Assembly (NCBI GenBank): GCA_932294295.1
Contig: OW028576.1
Span: 27,597,227 to 27,661,226, forward strand
Length of the DNA: 64,000 nucleotides
Direction: 5' to 3'
From: Alitta virens
Lineage: Eukaryota > Annelida > Polychaeta > Phyllodocida > Nereididae
The position numbers and the translations under genes were made by a program. The first letter of the stretch is position 1. Every line of letters begins with the position of its first letter. Shown here piece by piece: positions 1 to 13,900 of this stretch. The notes below the pieces were generated by a model that worked only from the letters and a program-made list of their open reading frames with translations, searched no databases and was not told the DNA's origin.

Positions 1-250
1 CTTGATGACATACACCATGGGGTGCAAGTACTGATGTGAGTTGAAGTTTGTGCCATAGAAAATTCTAGAATAGTTGATCGTCAGATTGTTCTATCCCTGA
101 AATATGTTCGTGTGAATGAAACATAACTCACCAGTCACCATGCAGAGAGTACCAAAATGGTATAATGTTTCTATGTTGTGTGCAAAGAAAAGCTTTGTCA
201 GTACATTTTAGTGCAAATTTGCTGTGATTGCAACACTTTATTATTTCCAG

Positions 251-2285
251 TAATGAGCAAAGGTTGCCAAATACTGCCACTAGAGCAGAATTATTTGCTG
301 GATTAAGTCTTCAAAATCGAGCATTACCATTACCACCAAGGTAATTATAAAACTACTGCATTATTTTTCAATTTTATTAGCTTTCTCTCACTAACGAGAA
401 AACGGCTATACAATAAAAAAAATTCTAACATGAAAAACATGAAAAACCCAGCAATAGAAATAACCAACCAATAATATGTATTGTTTTAGGCCTGACCAAA
501 TGAACCAAATTGTAAGCTCTCAATCCACATGGGAAATATTTCCAATTAGTCGAGGATCAAAGCAAGATGCGGGATCAAGCATTCAGCAAAGAGCCTTGCC
601 GTTAATTCCTATGTAAGATTTTACAGATTTATACTTTTACTGAAGTGAACCTGGCAGATTGATTACACTGACATCTTTGAGTGCTCTTATTCTGTCTATA
701 GTTCCAGTGATCGACATAGTATGAAGTGTTGGCGAAGTGCTGGGGATATATTCTCAATGAATCAAGGACAATGCATTCATGATCGGCCACTTCCATTCCC
801 ACCAAGGTATAAAAATAACGTTTGAAGCATATGTTAGCTGCTATTGCAATTGCTGCTAGTATATAAAATCCTTGTAAATTTACAGTTGTTTCTTGTAACT
901 TTATCTTGTAGCTTATTAACTACCTCTATAGACTATACATATTTTTAATAACTGTCTTTAAATATAACCCTTAAGGACAATATTACTTTGTTTTAGTCTT
1001 ACGGCAGAAGATGGGGAAGATGCATCCATGATCCCTCATATAAATCATACAGCTGAGATCAACATCAATGATGTTAATGCGCACAGACAAGATGATTCAG
1101 ATAATGATGATGAATATTTGCTTTCCAGGTGTGACATACGGTCACCTGAGTGAATGTACTAGACATAGCAAAAATACTTTATTTAGTATCCAAATTTATT
1201 TTGTATTTATATTAACGTATGTACATATTTCTCTCATATCCATATTAATATTGTATTTAAATACTGATATTATTATTGGACACATCAAATTATTGAATGT
1301 AAAATCAATGTGTCAATAGCCCTACCTACCGACACTAACCGAAGCCATACAATTTATACATATGATGAATCAAAAGATGACAAAAAATATTCCATAAATT
1401 ACCACACATACTTTTCATGCCAATAACTCTATACTAAGGCTCTGTTTTGTGGCAGTGTGACTCCAGAAACCATGGCAGAAAAACAAGGGGAAGCCTGCCG
1501 AGGATCCACGGAGGGCCAACAGAGTGAAGATAAGGGTGAATTTCAGACTGATAAAACCAACCAGAATGAAGAAGATGAAGAACCAGAAGACACAAGTGAC
1601 AAGAACAGCATTGAGAATGAATACATGGGACTCAGTCAGGAAGCACTTAATGAAGCTGAAGCTCAAGCCGAAGAGAGACGAAGAAATTCTGTTTGGAAGC
1701 TATACACTTTATTGCATGGCAGAAAGAGGTAGGCATCTCTTTTGAAAAGGTGAAAACTAATTTATTTCTTAATGAGTAAAACTAAGGTCTATGATAAGAG
1801 GAACACAATCAGTCAAAAAGAAAATATGTAAATATTTTGTTATAGTCATCAAGCATCGAAGACAAAAAAAAAGCAGGAGGAATAAAAAAAAAAGGAAACA
1901 TATATATACAAATTCAGATATTGACAGACATTTACAATGTGGTGATTAATGAATGTAGATGTATGACATAATAGTATTGCTTTTGCAAGTACTATGATTG
2001 ATTTACTTTTTTAGCTTTTTTAAAATTTACTGTTATCTCACTCAGCAATATTTACTTTACAGAACTGCAGATGCAAATGAAGGAAACACAAATCCAGATG
2101 AGCTGCTTCAAAGCAACGAGAATGCAATTGAAGACAGCAGTAATGACATCAATGGAGACGACACAAATGTTACGGCAGATGACAAAGATGAACATGGGTA
2201 CCTGGTGCTCCTTCCTGGTGAAATCCAGTCTCATATTATCGAAACAGACAGACACATGGGAGGCAAAATGAGGAGGAAAAACTAA
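251..2285 (+). CDS. Gene A: cytoplasmic tail exons of a transmembrane receptor (5' part outside window)
   Basis: Six exons are seen: 251-340, 490-612, 702-806, 997-1128, 1456-1728 and 2063-2285 (TAA). All have GT-AG borders and all internal borders are phase 2. The first three encode spacer sequence ending in proline motifs (RALPLPPR, RALPLIP, RPLPFPPR), which fit the class I SH3 ligand RxLPxPP. The fourth ends in DDEYLLSR. The fifth is acidic and carries ENEYMGLS and KLYTLLHG. The last carries DEHGYLVLLP near its end. No signal peptide, ectodomain or TM segment lies in the window, so the 5' exons must lie upstream. Genes B and C2 have the same motifs in the same order after a TM exon, so this is probably a receptor tail recruiting SH3 and SH2 proteins. 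The motifs and phases are seen; the signalling role is inferred. The spacing of YMGL and YTLL is longer than in a classical ITAM. Confidence 0.75.
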
Positions 2286-3115
2286 TGCAGGTGTGTCAAG
2301 AAATGAGCAACGAGAGAGTATCACCTCTTGGAGGTGACAAAGATGAACACAGGTACCTTGTGTTACTTCCTTAAGCATCCAGACGAAACAGAAATGGTTG
2401 CAAGTATGTATTATTTTGGTTGTATAGTTATGACCAACTTGAATGATTTGTTCTTATCACACAGTATGTTACCTAGAAAAAGTGTGCATGTAAATGGGGG
2501 ACTTATAAACGCAAGCATGGGGCATTATGGAAGAAATTGAAGAGTAGAATCAACATTGTTGAGTGTCTTCCATCTGTGCATAGGCGTTAGCCACCTTGAC
2601 AGCACTGAGCAGATTAGCATACAATAAGACCAAGGCTACTGTCAATAACATATTTTACTCAGTGAATTCCTTGCCTGTTCACTGGGAATGTTCAAATCTT
2701 ATCTCTAGTGGAAGCTAGTTACATATTTCACCATCCGCGCACAGGTGCATCCTGATTGGCCAATATCTCCCAATCACTGTGCTGTCTGCTTCAAGCCAAT
2801 TAAGTGACCTAAATGAGCCACCTTTGTTTAAGAATTGAGTGTACCTAATGCAAACAAAACTAGTTGATCTGCAATTTCATTGTTTTGATATTCAATGCCA
2901 TAAGACAGCCAATAGGCTTTTAGGCAAATTTGTTTGTATTAAGTCTAATTCGTAAACTAGCAAACTAAAGACATAGCTGCCTCTTGTGATGAGAACCCAG
3001 TTAAGGCAGTCAGGAGCCTTGGCATTAGTTAACGGTATAAGTTCTCATTGAGCAATGTCAAATATGTTGGTAAATGTGTGTGATCTGTGAATAAACAGTA
3101 TTTAATAAAAGGGAC
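2286..3115 (+). other. Gene A 3' UTR and polyadenylation signals
   Basis: There is no long reading frame here. Two AATAAA hexamers at 3090-3095 and 3104-3109 are the first good signals after the stop codon, so the transcript probably ends near 3115-3130. More AATAAA hexamers occur further on (for example near 4188), so a longer UTR is possible. Confidence 0.4.
2323..2374 (+). other. Out-of-frame second copy of the gene A C-terminal YLVLLP motif
   Basis: About 40 bases after the gene A stop codon, the DNA encodes GGDKDEHRYLVLLP followed by TAA. This nearly repeats the DDKDEHGYLVLLP end of the preceding exon. It lies in a different frame from the 2063-2285 exon and behind its stop. A possible acceptor (tgcag) lies at about 2286-2290, but no donor I could find gives a matching phase. 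It is either a relic of an exon duplication or an alternative C-terminus. Confidence 0.5.
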
Positions 3116-6100
3116 TTCAGACAATTTTCGAAAGTTTTTACAACAAAATGCATTCATTTCGACCTGATTATTTATAATGTTTTGATAAACAATTCAAAGG
3201 CAACTAAATTCTTCACATAAGGCTTACAAAGCATTGCAGAGACAAATGTTGTGCTCGAAGGTTTCCTCAAAGTTCAATATAGAGTCTGTCAATTATATAT
3301 AACATGTAAATATCATTTTGTAAACTTGTATATAGTGTTAACTTAAGCGATGGTTGCTAATCTATCTGTAACAATATATGTTCAAGGAAATGAACGAACA
3401 GATAAAAGCTATTAGCGTTAGATATTACAGTTTCCTTGTTTTTACAACTACACTGATGCATACCTAACATGGGGATTTTTCTTGGTCTCCTACTTTAACT
3501 TTTTTTTAAATATCTGATAAGATATTTTATAAGAGATGTTTGCTACGCCATGCACACTTTGTACCCATGATTATACATAGATCCACAGTACCTTTATTGT
3601 AATTATTATTTTAATTTTTATAATAGACAATGTCAGTGTACCATAACCGATACTGACAAGTTTGAGTTAATAAATATTGTAGTGGGAAAGTAGTTTCCTT
3701 AATGCTTAATATCTGGTAAACCAGATTTAAATTTCTTGGAAATATAATACAATTTACAAGTTGCCGATTTTACATACACGTTGGGTCACTTATGTATGAA
3801 TGATAATTGCTGATTTGAAAAAAGCGGAATTCCACAGTTGCAACATTTTAAACGATTGTTAGACTTTCTCTGTTTCGGAGATAAAATTTGATTATCTAAA
3901 CAGACTAGAAGACCAACCTAAGACCCATATATATATAACTGCATGATGTACCCATATTGTAAGATGTAATAAAATGTATAATTTTGTTTATTGATCTTTT
4001 CTACATGAAATGAATTTGCGTGGATTTTGTTGTGTATATTTTGTAAATTCTATATATATATAAATCTATGTATGTATCAATTGGCTATACTTATTTTGAA
4101 GGGTTACTATTTTGTTTTGTTTTAAGTTAGGTTTTTTTCATATCTGTTTAAGGGCTCTGTCTGTATGTAAACCTTGTTAAACAAAACAAATAAAGAGGGG
4201 CTGTAACATTGCACTGCTGATGTTGGTCTACATGCCTATGGAGCATCCATTAAAAGTAGACATAAATAGATGAAATTAAGTTCCCTTAAAAATAAAAAGT
4301 TTTCCGCAATCATTTGTTATCACTAATGAATTTTTAATTGCGATTTCCTTTATAAGGAGGCCCTGAGCAGTCCACTGTGCTTGCCCCAAGAGAGTAACCT
4401 GAGCCTTTGCTGCTATTTTTATAATGATGTTATATAATAAACTTGAGATTCCGAAACTATTTTTACTTGTTTGTCTCTCACTTGATGCAGATCTTTCAGA
4501 TTAATTGTGAGCATTCCACTAATGTAATTATACATATATACATTCTACAAAACTAGATATAACTAAAATATACACACCTTGTAGGAGTAGGAGACGATTA
4601 TCCAGGAGATATGTACTGTGCATATTCTGCGCAAGTAATTTTGGCAATTTGCCGTTGTGGCATGTGAAAATGGAGTATTTGTAGTCAAGTGGAGATAATT
4701 ATCTTATCTTTCTTAGTAGTTTCAGTGCACCTAAATGGTTTCTGTTCAATATTCAGATACTTCTTTTCGTCCCATAACTAATGTTATCTGTGAGAATTCA
4801 ACTCTTAAAGTAACTGTTACCCTTTATCAGTAAAATAAGAATTTTGAGAGCACTTAGTTACAGATCGATTATGATAGCAGGAAAGGGCAATCCTTGCTGA
4901 AGATAGTATGACTGTGCACAGAGTGTATTCATGGTTGAAGCATTGTACAAAGATACATAAGCAGGGATCTATGAAATGTTAGTCTGAATAATATTAAAAT
5001 AGTGCTCATTTGTGTAGTTAGTGATATACTCAGTACAAAATGAAGGCCCTGTCTTCATTTTGTACTATTTTATACATTGAGCTGGAATTATCTGCATCTT
5101 ACAGGTCAAGATTTGTCCGTAGAAGTTTCTGTTTGCTTTGATATAATATGTTACTCATTCTGACGTTGATGAAATATTTTATTCATAATATGGTAATTAA
5201 ATGAACACAAAAGGCACTTAGATACAAAATTGTATAAGGAATAATATATTATTTAACACTACCTACTTGAAAATGATATGCTATAAATAACAAAATCATG
5301 CAACAAAAAATAAAATAATTAGTTTACTTTGACTAATGAGAGCGCCACCATTTCTAACTTGATAACAGAGAGCTTATCAGATAACCTATTTTGATGATCA
5401 TAATGTATGTACATTCTGCGCATAATTAACATATGCCTACACTTTCAATTTGTTGTTTTGTTTTTGAAAACCCTCCATTTCGAAAAAGATATTTACAGTA
5501 AATTTTTTTCTTCAGTGAATACAACAACAAAACTATCCTCAGCTATTGTTTTCATTGTAACTTCAGTGGGTTTCAGAATTCCAGGGCTGATTACAGCATA
5601 AATTATTGTTAACAGAAGCAAGCTTTAGTTTACATCATATGCACAGTCACATTGTAAATCAATTTACTTATTTCCTCATAGATTTGTTTTGTACATAGGT
5701 TGCTTACATTTCATACAGGATTGTTTTGGAGAAAATATCATATGTGAATGTTAATCATTGTGTAACATCATTTATAAAATTAATTCGGATGTATTAGTGG
5801 AGGAATTGTCCTGATGACATTTTGACATTTATATTTGCAGAGATATGATTGTATTTATTTTAGTTTCCTTAAATGTTTAAGTGTTGTGTTCATTAAACAT
5901 TACTGTAGTTGATATGAAAATTGTAGCTTTGGACATTATCTGTTGCAAACAGGAAAATAATATTAACACACATATCATTTTCATTTATAAATACATGTTT
6001 GTATAACTGCATTTTTTTATTGCAAGATAAGATAAAGGAGAATGACTATTTATTATTCGACCTGTACAATTTTTAATGATAACAACTGTTACAGTCACAT

Positions 6101-6376
6101 GATTTCTAACTAAATGCACTATATAAATGTATCACTTGCACTCATATGAAAATTGGCTTTTTTTCAGTAATGAAATTATATAATATTTAAAATAGTCTCA
6201 GATTAAAAAAGAAGATTTATCTTTGGTCACATATTCATATATCTGGTTTATGGTCAAACAGCTGGCTGATATTATTCCTATAATTTCAAATTTTCCCCGA
6301 AGTCTTATTTGAAAGCAAGCAGAGCAGTCTGCTAGTCATTTCAGTTCAATGCAATTTAATCAAATAAATTCACATA
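3116..6376. other. Intergenic AT-rich sequence, no gene recognised
   Basis: Short open frames exist but have no recognisable domain and no paralogous exon elsewhere in the window. The only structure I see is a short perfect hairpin at about 5034-5068: 14-base arms around the sequence ending in TTTTGTACT, with a 7-base loop. Confidence 0.4.
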
Positions 6377-7014
6377 CAGTGCAACTTGCCTAAATGGTCA
6401 CCTCTTTAGAGCAGCCACCTGGCCTAAGTGGTCAGTCACCTCCACTCTGTGGCCAGCGGTCAGCAGATTTCACCCTAAACCCCCTTGCTGACCTGTACTT
6501 ATGGTCAGTTGCTCCTTTTGTTGTAACAGACCAGTGGAGCATGTAGTCTGGTGTTGCATCACCATATGAAGGTGTAACAAATGACACAAACTCTATCACT
6601 TTTCATATCTTTTACCCCTTGTTACATTGTCTTTTTCTTTTAAAGTTTTAATATCATTATGTCAGTGTTATATATTTTGACCACATAGTGCTAATCTTAG
6701 AAGATATATATTATGAGTGCTGCTGGCAGTGTTTACTTAAAAAACAAAAGTTTCACAGTAAAGTATTATTAGTGCAACAATTTGAATTGGAGCAAATTTC
6801 AATTAGTCAATATCTATAAACAATATCACTATAATAAAAACATTTAAATTAAATATCAATATTCATAAAAAAACGGGTTTGCAAATTGAAACACCATTGC
6901 TGCAAGACCCCAACTATAATCTTCACCTAGTGGACCTGACTTCAGCAGCAACCTGACTTTAGCAGCCACCTCGGCCGCCCTCCCTTGTCTGACCACTTAA
7001 CACAGTTTGCTCTG
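6377..7014. mobile_element. pogo/Tigger-like MITE (Tc1-mariner superfamily)
   Basis: The left end reads CAGTGCAACTTGCCTAAATG; the inverted right end reads CAGAGCAAACTGTGTTAAGT. Both continue into TGGTCA. TA dinucleotides flank both ends (6375-6376 and 7015-7016). The CAGT start with A/C-rich terminal repeats and a TA target is typical of the pogo/Tigger group. The interior has no transposase frame, so the element is non-autonomous. Internal words such as GGTCA and GACC recur near both ends. Confidence 0.6.
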
Positions 7015-7911
7015 TATATAGATCAGTACACGATTATGATGATTTAAATGGCAGCTGACATCATATGATATATTCGCCTCATCAAACGGAAACTACCACT
7101 GTTTATACATTTGTGTAAATATAGATGAATATTATTTCCTCATATACAGTATAACTGCTGGTAATACAACAAGACCTTTGATCACGGTCATTGATATACA
7201 GAATAATCAATTTCATATGGCAAAGCAAATTTCAAGAACCGGACAATACAGTGCAGTTTTAACAATATTGATTTTATTTTTAGAATAATTATGACAATAA
7301 CATAAGTTAAACGATATGCTAAAATAAGGAACAACTACCACGAAGACATACAAAATACTGTTGACACATTGATACAAATGAATCAATTCAAATGCTAATT
7401 GAAGTTATAGAAACATGCCTTTAATCAAAAGTCTTGGTGTTTTTACCTCTAGACTTCCTTATCAAGGTGAAAACCCAGAAAACTTTAGAATTGTAGAATT
7501 TTGGACAGTTCCTGGTACACCACTTGCCTTTTACATTTTGAAACTGCATAATGCTAGAGGTGTTAGGTACTTTTAAGCAAAAATAAAAACATGACATTGA
7601 GATAGTCTAAAGTTCTACACATAGACACCCTGACATATATATTATACATAAATACATGCCAATCCAAAAACATGTGTATTGAAAGGTAATTTTCAGACAC
7701 ACCTGCATGTTGAACATGTGTTTAACATGCAAAACATTGCTAAAAAAGGATTCAGATGCAAAAATACATCCTTCCTTAATTATTTTTGAACGGCAAAGCA
7801 AATAGGACTCACAATCAGAATTTTTATGAGCATAAACTGTTAATATATATAATGTTGACTTATCATGGATGTCAATGCTGAAAGAGCATCTCTTGATAAG
7901 GATTAGCCAAG

Positions 7912-10900
7912 ATGCTCTCAGTTCTTTCGTTTGTCACAGCAATTGTGATTGTAGCAGGTCAACAACTCTATGCTGATGCAGGTAAGATATGTTTCACCAT
8001 AGCCAGAATATTGGATATTTTAGAATAAATAAGATTGATTATTGCAGTTTTAGATAAATCTATTTTTTTTTATCCTCAGATGATATGTGCCCAAGTGGGT
8101 GGATCAGTCACTGGAGTTCTTGTTATTCCATCCAAAATGATCCTGTGAGCTTCTGGGAAGCACGAAAAGAATGCCAGAACCTAGGGACTGACCTGACCAC
8201 AATGAAAGATGAAGAGGAGACAGAGGCAGTGGCAGATGCCCTGAAAAAGTAAATTAATAAGATAAGAAAAATATTATTATACATTTCACAGTCATAGACT
8301 GGATGATAGTGTATTTTCATATTTGTTGTATCACAGTAAATGTATTCATAGGTTATCACATTGCAAGAGGCTGTATCTCCCTGGTATCATCGCCTGAGAC
8401 CCTGTATTATCCCGAGACCCGAAGGATACCAGGGAGATACAGCCTCTTGCCATGTGATAACCTTTTAGTATATACCAAAGGATATACAATTAAAAAAAGG
8501 AAATATTTGTTTAGTTTTTTGCATAAAATATACAAATTGTTAACTTCTTTGTGAGTAAAATGACTAAGATATATCAGATTCTGTTAATCTTGTAAATGAT
8601 ATCATGATCATACATTATAACTGCATTAATATGATGTAGCAATAATAACGTCACATAAAAATATTTAATTAAACTATCATTTGGTTAATACTTAGTGAAC
8701 TGGACACAGTATCATGTAAAACTTATTTGTTTATGTTGGCATTACAATTTGTGTGCTTCATTGAAACTGGCCCATGTCAATTCATTCTAGCCTTTACGGA
8801 AGGATAGTCCTTTGGATCGGTCTCTGCAAAGCCGAGCCAACAAAAAGTGATGGAAATGCAACAGGATTTAGATGGACAGATGGGACATGGTTAAATAATA
8901 CATATGACATATGGTATGCAAGTGCAGAAGGGAGAAAAACAGAGCCCATGTGGGGTGATCAACATGGAAGACTCCTTCGTTCCAATGGAACAGCACCAAT
9001 CAAATGGGCAGCAGCACCGCGGAATGATAAAATCAAGAAAGGTTACATATGTTTCTATATTTTCACTCATAAAAGGAAGAAAAACACAGTGGAACTCTAC
9101 TGCAAAAACAAATCACAGTTAAGACCATTACATTTTGTATGACCTGAAAATGACAACATAATGGTAATTAAGGACATCAATAATATCAATGCTGATCAAC
9201 ATGATATATGAACATGTTAATTTATAAATATTGCATGTGATTTCCAGTGTGACATGCAACAGTTCTTTTGACAATTGCGACACCTGATCCACAACCTCAA
9301 AATAATTTTAATATGAACACAAGAGTAATTTCTGTACTGTACAACACACAATGGAGATAGAATTGTCTGGCTGTCCAAATAGTTTATCTCCAAGATCTGA
9401 ACGTATTATAATTTGTGAGGTATAATTGTGTGACGCAGGGACCACCACCAAAACAGCCCAACAGACTCTCGTGGATTCCAGATTCCACTCGTATGATTTG
9501 TTAGCATCATAATCCTGTGTATTGTATTGAAATTTGGAATCAAATAAATACTACTACTACTACTTAGTAATACAACAAAATTATTTGTTTTAAAAAATCC
9601 TATTCAAAGACTTATTTACCTAGAAATTATATTTAAAACAAAATCACTGGGTATGTATTTTTTTGTGTGTAAAAAGACCAGTGGGAATTACTGAAAGATG
9701 GCTATTTCTAATAAATAGATCTATATATATCTTAGCTTACAGTGAAATTTTCTTTATTATTTTTTTATATTATCAAATTGTATCTAGTGTAAGTAAAAAA
9801 GATTGTTGAAAGGGAATAACACTCAACTGTTTTCAGTGTATGTATTCAAAGATTTTTCCTTTGTACCTTTTTCCAATTTTCAGACACTTGGGACACATCG
9901 TCACAACATTGTTTTCACGAACGCTGTTTTAAAGTATCGGCTATTCATTTCTATATTGAATCAGATGCTGAAGCAGAATGTTTGAAGGACAACATGAGTG
10001 TTCTTGAGTATGGAAACTTCCCAGATCCCTTAAACAGAACCTTCTCTCTGGATGAGATACCCAATGCATATTTTTGGTTAGGTAAGACTATTCTTAATGA
10101 TTAAAAGCCTCACACACACTGACTTAGTAGCAGAGTAATATGCCGCAGTAGAGTGTGGGGTCGTGAACTTGTCCGGTCAAAATGTGATTAAAATGTATTT
10201 GTTCTGTTATGAAAAAGCTATATAGAATGAATAAAGAGTCTTGAGTCTTGATGCGAACAGCAGTTCATTGTGGTTCTAATGTATAAAAGATGACAAAATC
10301 TTCCCTTTGTTCAATGCAATTATGTCCTCAAAAAATTGTGACTGAGGTTGTGGTTCTACCTCAATGCAGGTGATCCTTAGGATTTATGTTAATTTAGTAA
10401 TTGATAACAAAAACTTAATGACTCTGGACTAAGATATATTAATGTTTTAGGGTACGATAGTAGAACTGATTGCAGACGAGTGGACCGAAATAGTCCGTGC
10501 TCCTTGGGAACACCTGCAAGGGTTTTGTGCACAGGCCCTATAGGTAAACATTATATTGATTACCACAATTGATATTAAAATAAATATTTCAAAACCTCTA
10601 TTTTTTTAAATGGATTATTAAAAAAAAAAGATTAATTAAAATATTTTTATGATGTCCAATGCCCTTGTGGATGGTATGGATTGGAAGATTACTGCTATTA
10701 CTTGTCCAGTAAATTGGATGTCAGGAGAAACCTAATAGAAAGTATACACCAGTGTGATCGTATGGATGCTGACCTGGCTGAGATCAGTTCTCATACTGAA
10801 AACACGTTCCTGAAGAGGTAAATAACATAACATCATATATATTTACAAGAACTTCAAGATATATCTCTGACAACACCTATCTTATTGTTAATGCCAACAC

Positions 10901-13900
10901 TATAAATAATTATGCATTATATCCAGTGCTTTTTAATGGTAATGCAGCACATAAAAAAGTATTTCAACTATATCCAGGGTCATTTGTGACATCCATAAAT
11001 ATGCACCTAATTGGCTTTCCTGAATAGGTTCTATTTATATATAAAATATAATGTGCAAAGTGTACACAATCAACATTTCGTTGATCATAATTCACACACG
11101 CTAGGCATGGAAACATAGTACAATAATAGCCTATTAAGATACTAAGTTAAGAAAAAGATAATAAGCAACATACAGTTAATAGTATCGACTGCATGTTGCC
11201 CACTCTCTTTTCTTTGTCATGGCAAAACGCAAATGTGTACTTAGTATGGCACCGGTTCAAATAAATAATTATTTACACTCAATGGTCAAATCCATGTATT
11301 ACCAAGATGCGAGGTTGTAGATAGATTGGAGCCAAAATGTCATGAGTCTTGATAGATTGGGGCAACGTTTCTCATTGTTAATACTTTACAAACTAACCCT
11401 CCAATTAAAATCTTGTTGTTGTGTATAAAATGTGTAAGTTCAACAAAGATAGAGCTTTGCTTAGAAGTGCTATTGACTGGGTAATACATGGCATTTGCTT
11501 TTACAACATAGACAATATTTATATAGCATTAAACTTGTTTCTTTTCTAAGATATATTCTAAAGTTATTTTCATTGCAGAGATTGATGAGTGTGCATCAAA
11601 TCCATGTCCTCATGAATCAGATTGCATAGATCAAGTAAATGGTTATACCTGCATCTGTTTCCATGGGTATATTGGGAAGAACTGTCAAGGTATGTATGAA
11701 AGTGATGTAGGCGCATCAAAATACATATTTCAAAAGGATAGTATTACAATATTGTACCTCAGCTGTGCGTATTTCAAAAGACATCAAATTAGCTTTAAAA
11801 AGTGCAACCAATATTATTTGTTTTGTTTAATTGTAAACAATAGCATTGTTTGTATTTTGAATAGATACACTGGATGCATTAATCATATTTATCAATATAT
11901 GTATCATATCTGTTATAATTATCAATGCTACTTAAGCCACTATCACACATAGCCGAGTGACGATGCAGAGTGATGCCGATCGCTGGCAAGCAAGTAATCG
12001 GCTTCACTCCTGGTTACTCTTGGTCATTTTATGCCAGAAAACGAATTATCGCCGATTGCTCGCTGATTACACGCCGACTGCTCGCAGATTGCTCGCCGAT
12101 TGCTCGCAGATTGCTCGGCGATTGCTCACCGACATTGATCTGAGTGTCAAGCCAATAACTCTTCTTTACACGCCGACCACTCGGTCAGCAAGGCCTTGCC
12201 GATTGCTTGCCGATCGCTCACCGATCGCTTGCAGATTACTTGCAGATTGCTCCCAGATTGCTCCCAAATTGCTCCCAGATTGCTCGCAGACCACTCGGCG
12301 AGGAAATCACGTCCACTCAGCAATCCATCTGACCAAGTGTACTCCCAGAGTAACCAAGTGTACTCTCAGAGTGCGCGGCGAGTTAATCCTGTGTAAATCC
12401 TGAGCAATTTCAGAGCAAATTTGCTCGGCGACAATCCTAAAAAGTTTTAAACATGTTTAAAACTTTACGATCATTCTACAAGTATTGCCGTGTATCTACA
12501 AGCTTTTCTACAGTGGTCGGTGTGCAGAGCTGTGTATTCCTGACTGCCTAATTTATTAAGCACTCGGCATCACTCGGCATTGTCACTCGGCTATGTGAGA
12601 TAGGCCCTTTGCAGTTTCTGTCACTTCACTGGTGCTGGGAATGTTGCTGTCATTGGCTGCTCTGGCATTTGTCATAGGAGTTGGTTTCTGGTGCAGGTGC
12701 ATTACTTATTATTCTTTATTATATTTCAATAATTTCATAAATGTGTATAACTAAGCAGACAGTTGTACAAGCATAGGATGACTGCAGAAAAAGTGGCATG
12801 AAAACCAATAACTAAAGCTTGTGAATATTTGTAGCTGAGGTCAGTAAGAGTGCAGAACTGTCAACTTCCACCCCACCATTTGTTATATTCTACACCTCAG
12901 TATTGAGCCTGTTGATTTGTTTTGGCAGAGCTGATCATTCAGTATCTCTCACCACTATCTGTATATATTTATTAGTCATATCACGTGGTGCGATGTGTAA
13001 ATGATGCTTGGCACCTGTTTATTTTTAGACTAAATGTGATTTGCACATAAACAAATTTATTCAGTGAAAATTTCTACATCCAGAAGGCACCATATCATTC
13101 AGACAAGGGTACCATCGACGGCAGAAGTGGATAACTATTACCAGGATGTTGACTTAGATCAAATGACTGTAGGTTCCAAGGTAATCAAATGGTATACAAT
13201 TGTCTATCATTCAAATGGAGATCTTTAGCAAGATCTGATAAACGTTTTCAACTGTATTTTCTCTCTTTTTTTTCAGGGTGCTTGAGAACAGACAAAACAT
13301 GGTGCGCACCCCCGTCAAAGCAAGCCAGGCTTCACCACAAAAAGAACCACCATTGCCACCCAGGTAATATGGAATAAAAGCAACTTTCCCTTCGTGATTT
13401 TTTCTATAGAGCTCTCCTCAGGCCTAAGACTTTTGGCCATTCTTAAATAAGCTAGTCGATGCTTCCAGGTAACTTCCTCAGACAAATTTAATATTTTGCT
13501 CAAATGAAATACTAGTACGATGATTGAAGCCATGACACATAGAGGGTGTTGTCATTAAACCGTGATCTACATTATTCCGTGATCAGTTGCTGTGCCTGCT
13601 TGTCAATACAGCTTATTTGATGTCACTATAATAAGAGAGATTGAGTTGTTTGAGGTAAAACATGATAGTGGCAGCACCATTCGGATTGCTGATATAGGGG
13701 AGACTGGAATCATGCTAATCTGTGGTTCACGGTGCACTGACGCACTCTTAAAATATACTATGGCTCTGTGTGATTACCATACGAAACTGAAGAATTGTTA
13801 AAATGGCGCCAGAAATAAGGTATCACAATACTTATATTCTGTATTTATTTACAGATGTAGACAATTATTTGAAAAGTCAGAAAAAGACGATGAATATCTG

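Noticed and set aside
1456..1728. Classical ITAM made of YMGL and YTLL
   Set aside because: The spacing between the two YxxL sites (about 19-30 residues) exceeds the 6-12 of an ITAM, and the residues two before each Tyr do not fit an ITIM. I describe them only as tyrosine motifs.
8303..8554. 83-codon plus-strand frame
   Set aside because: It runs through the intronic palindrome of gene B and has no domain or paralogue.
12050..12300. CRISPR-like array of short repeats
   Set aside because: The repeats have no constant-length unique spacers and lie within a TIR-flanked MITE in a eukaryotic intron.
11957..12403. 148-codon open frame rich in LLAD units
   Set aside because: It is produced by the 11-base word repeats of a MITE, not by a gene.
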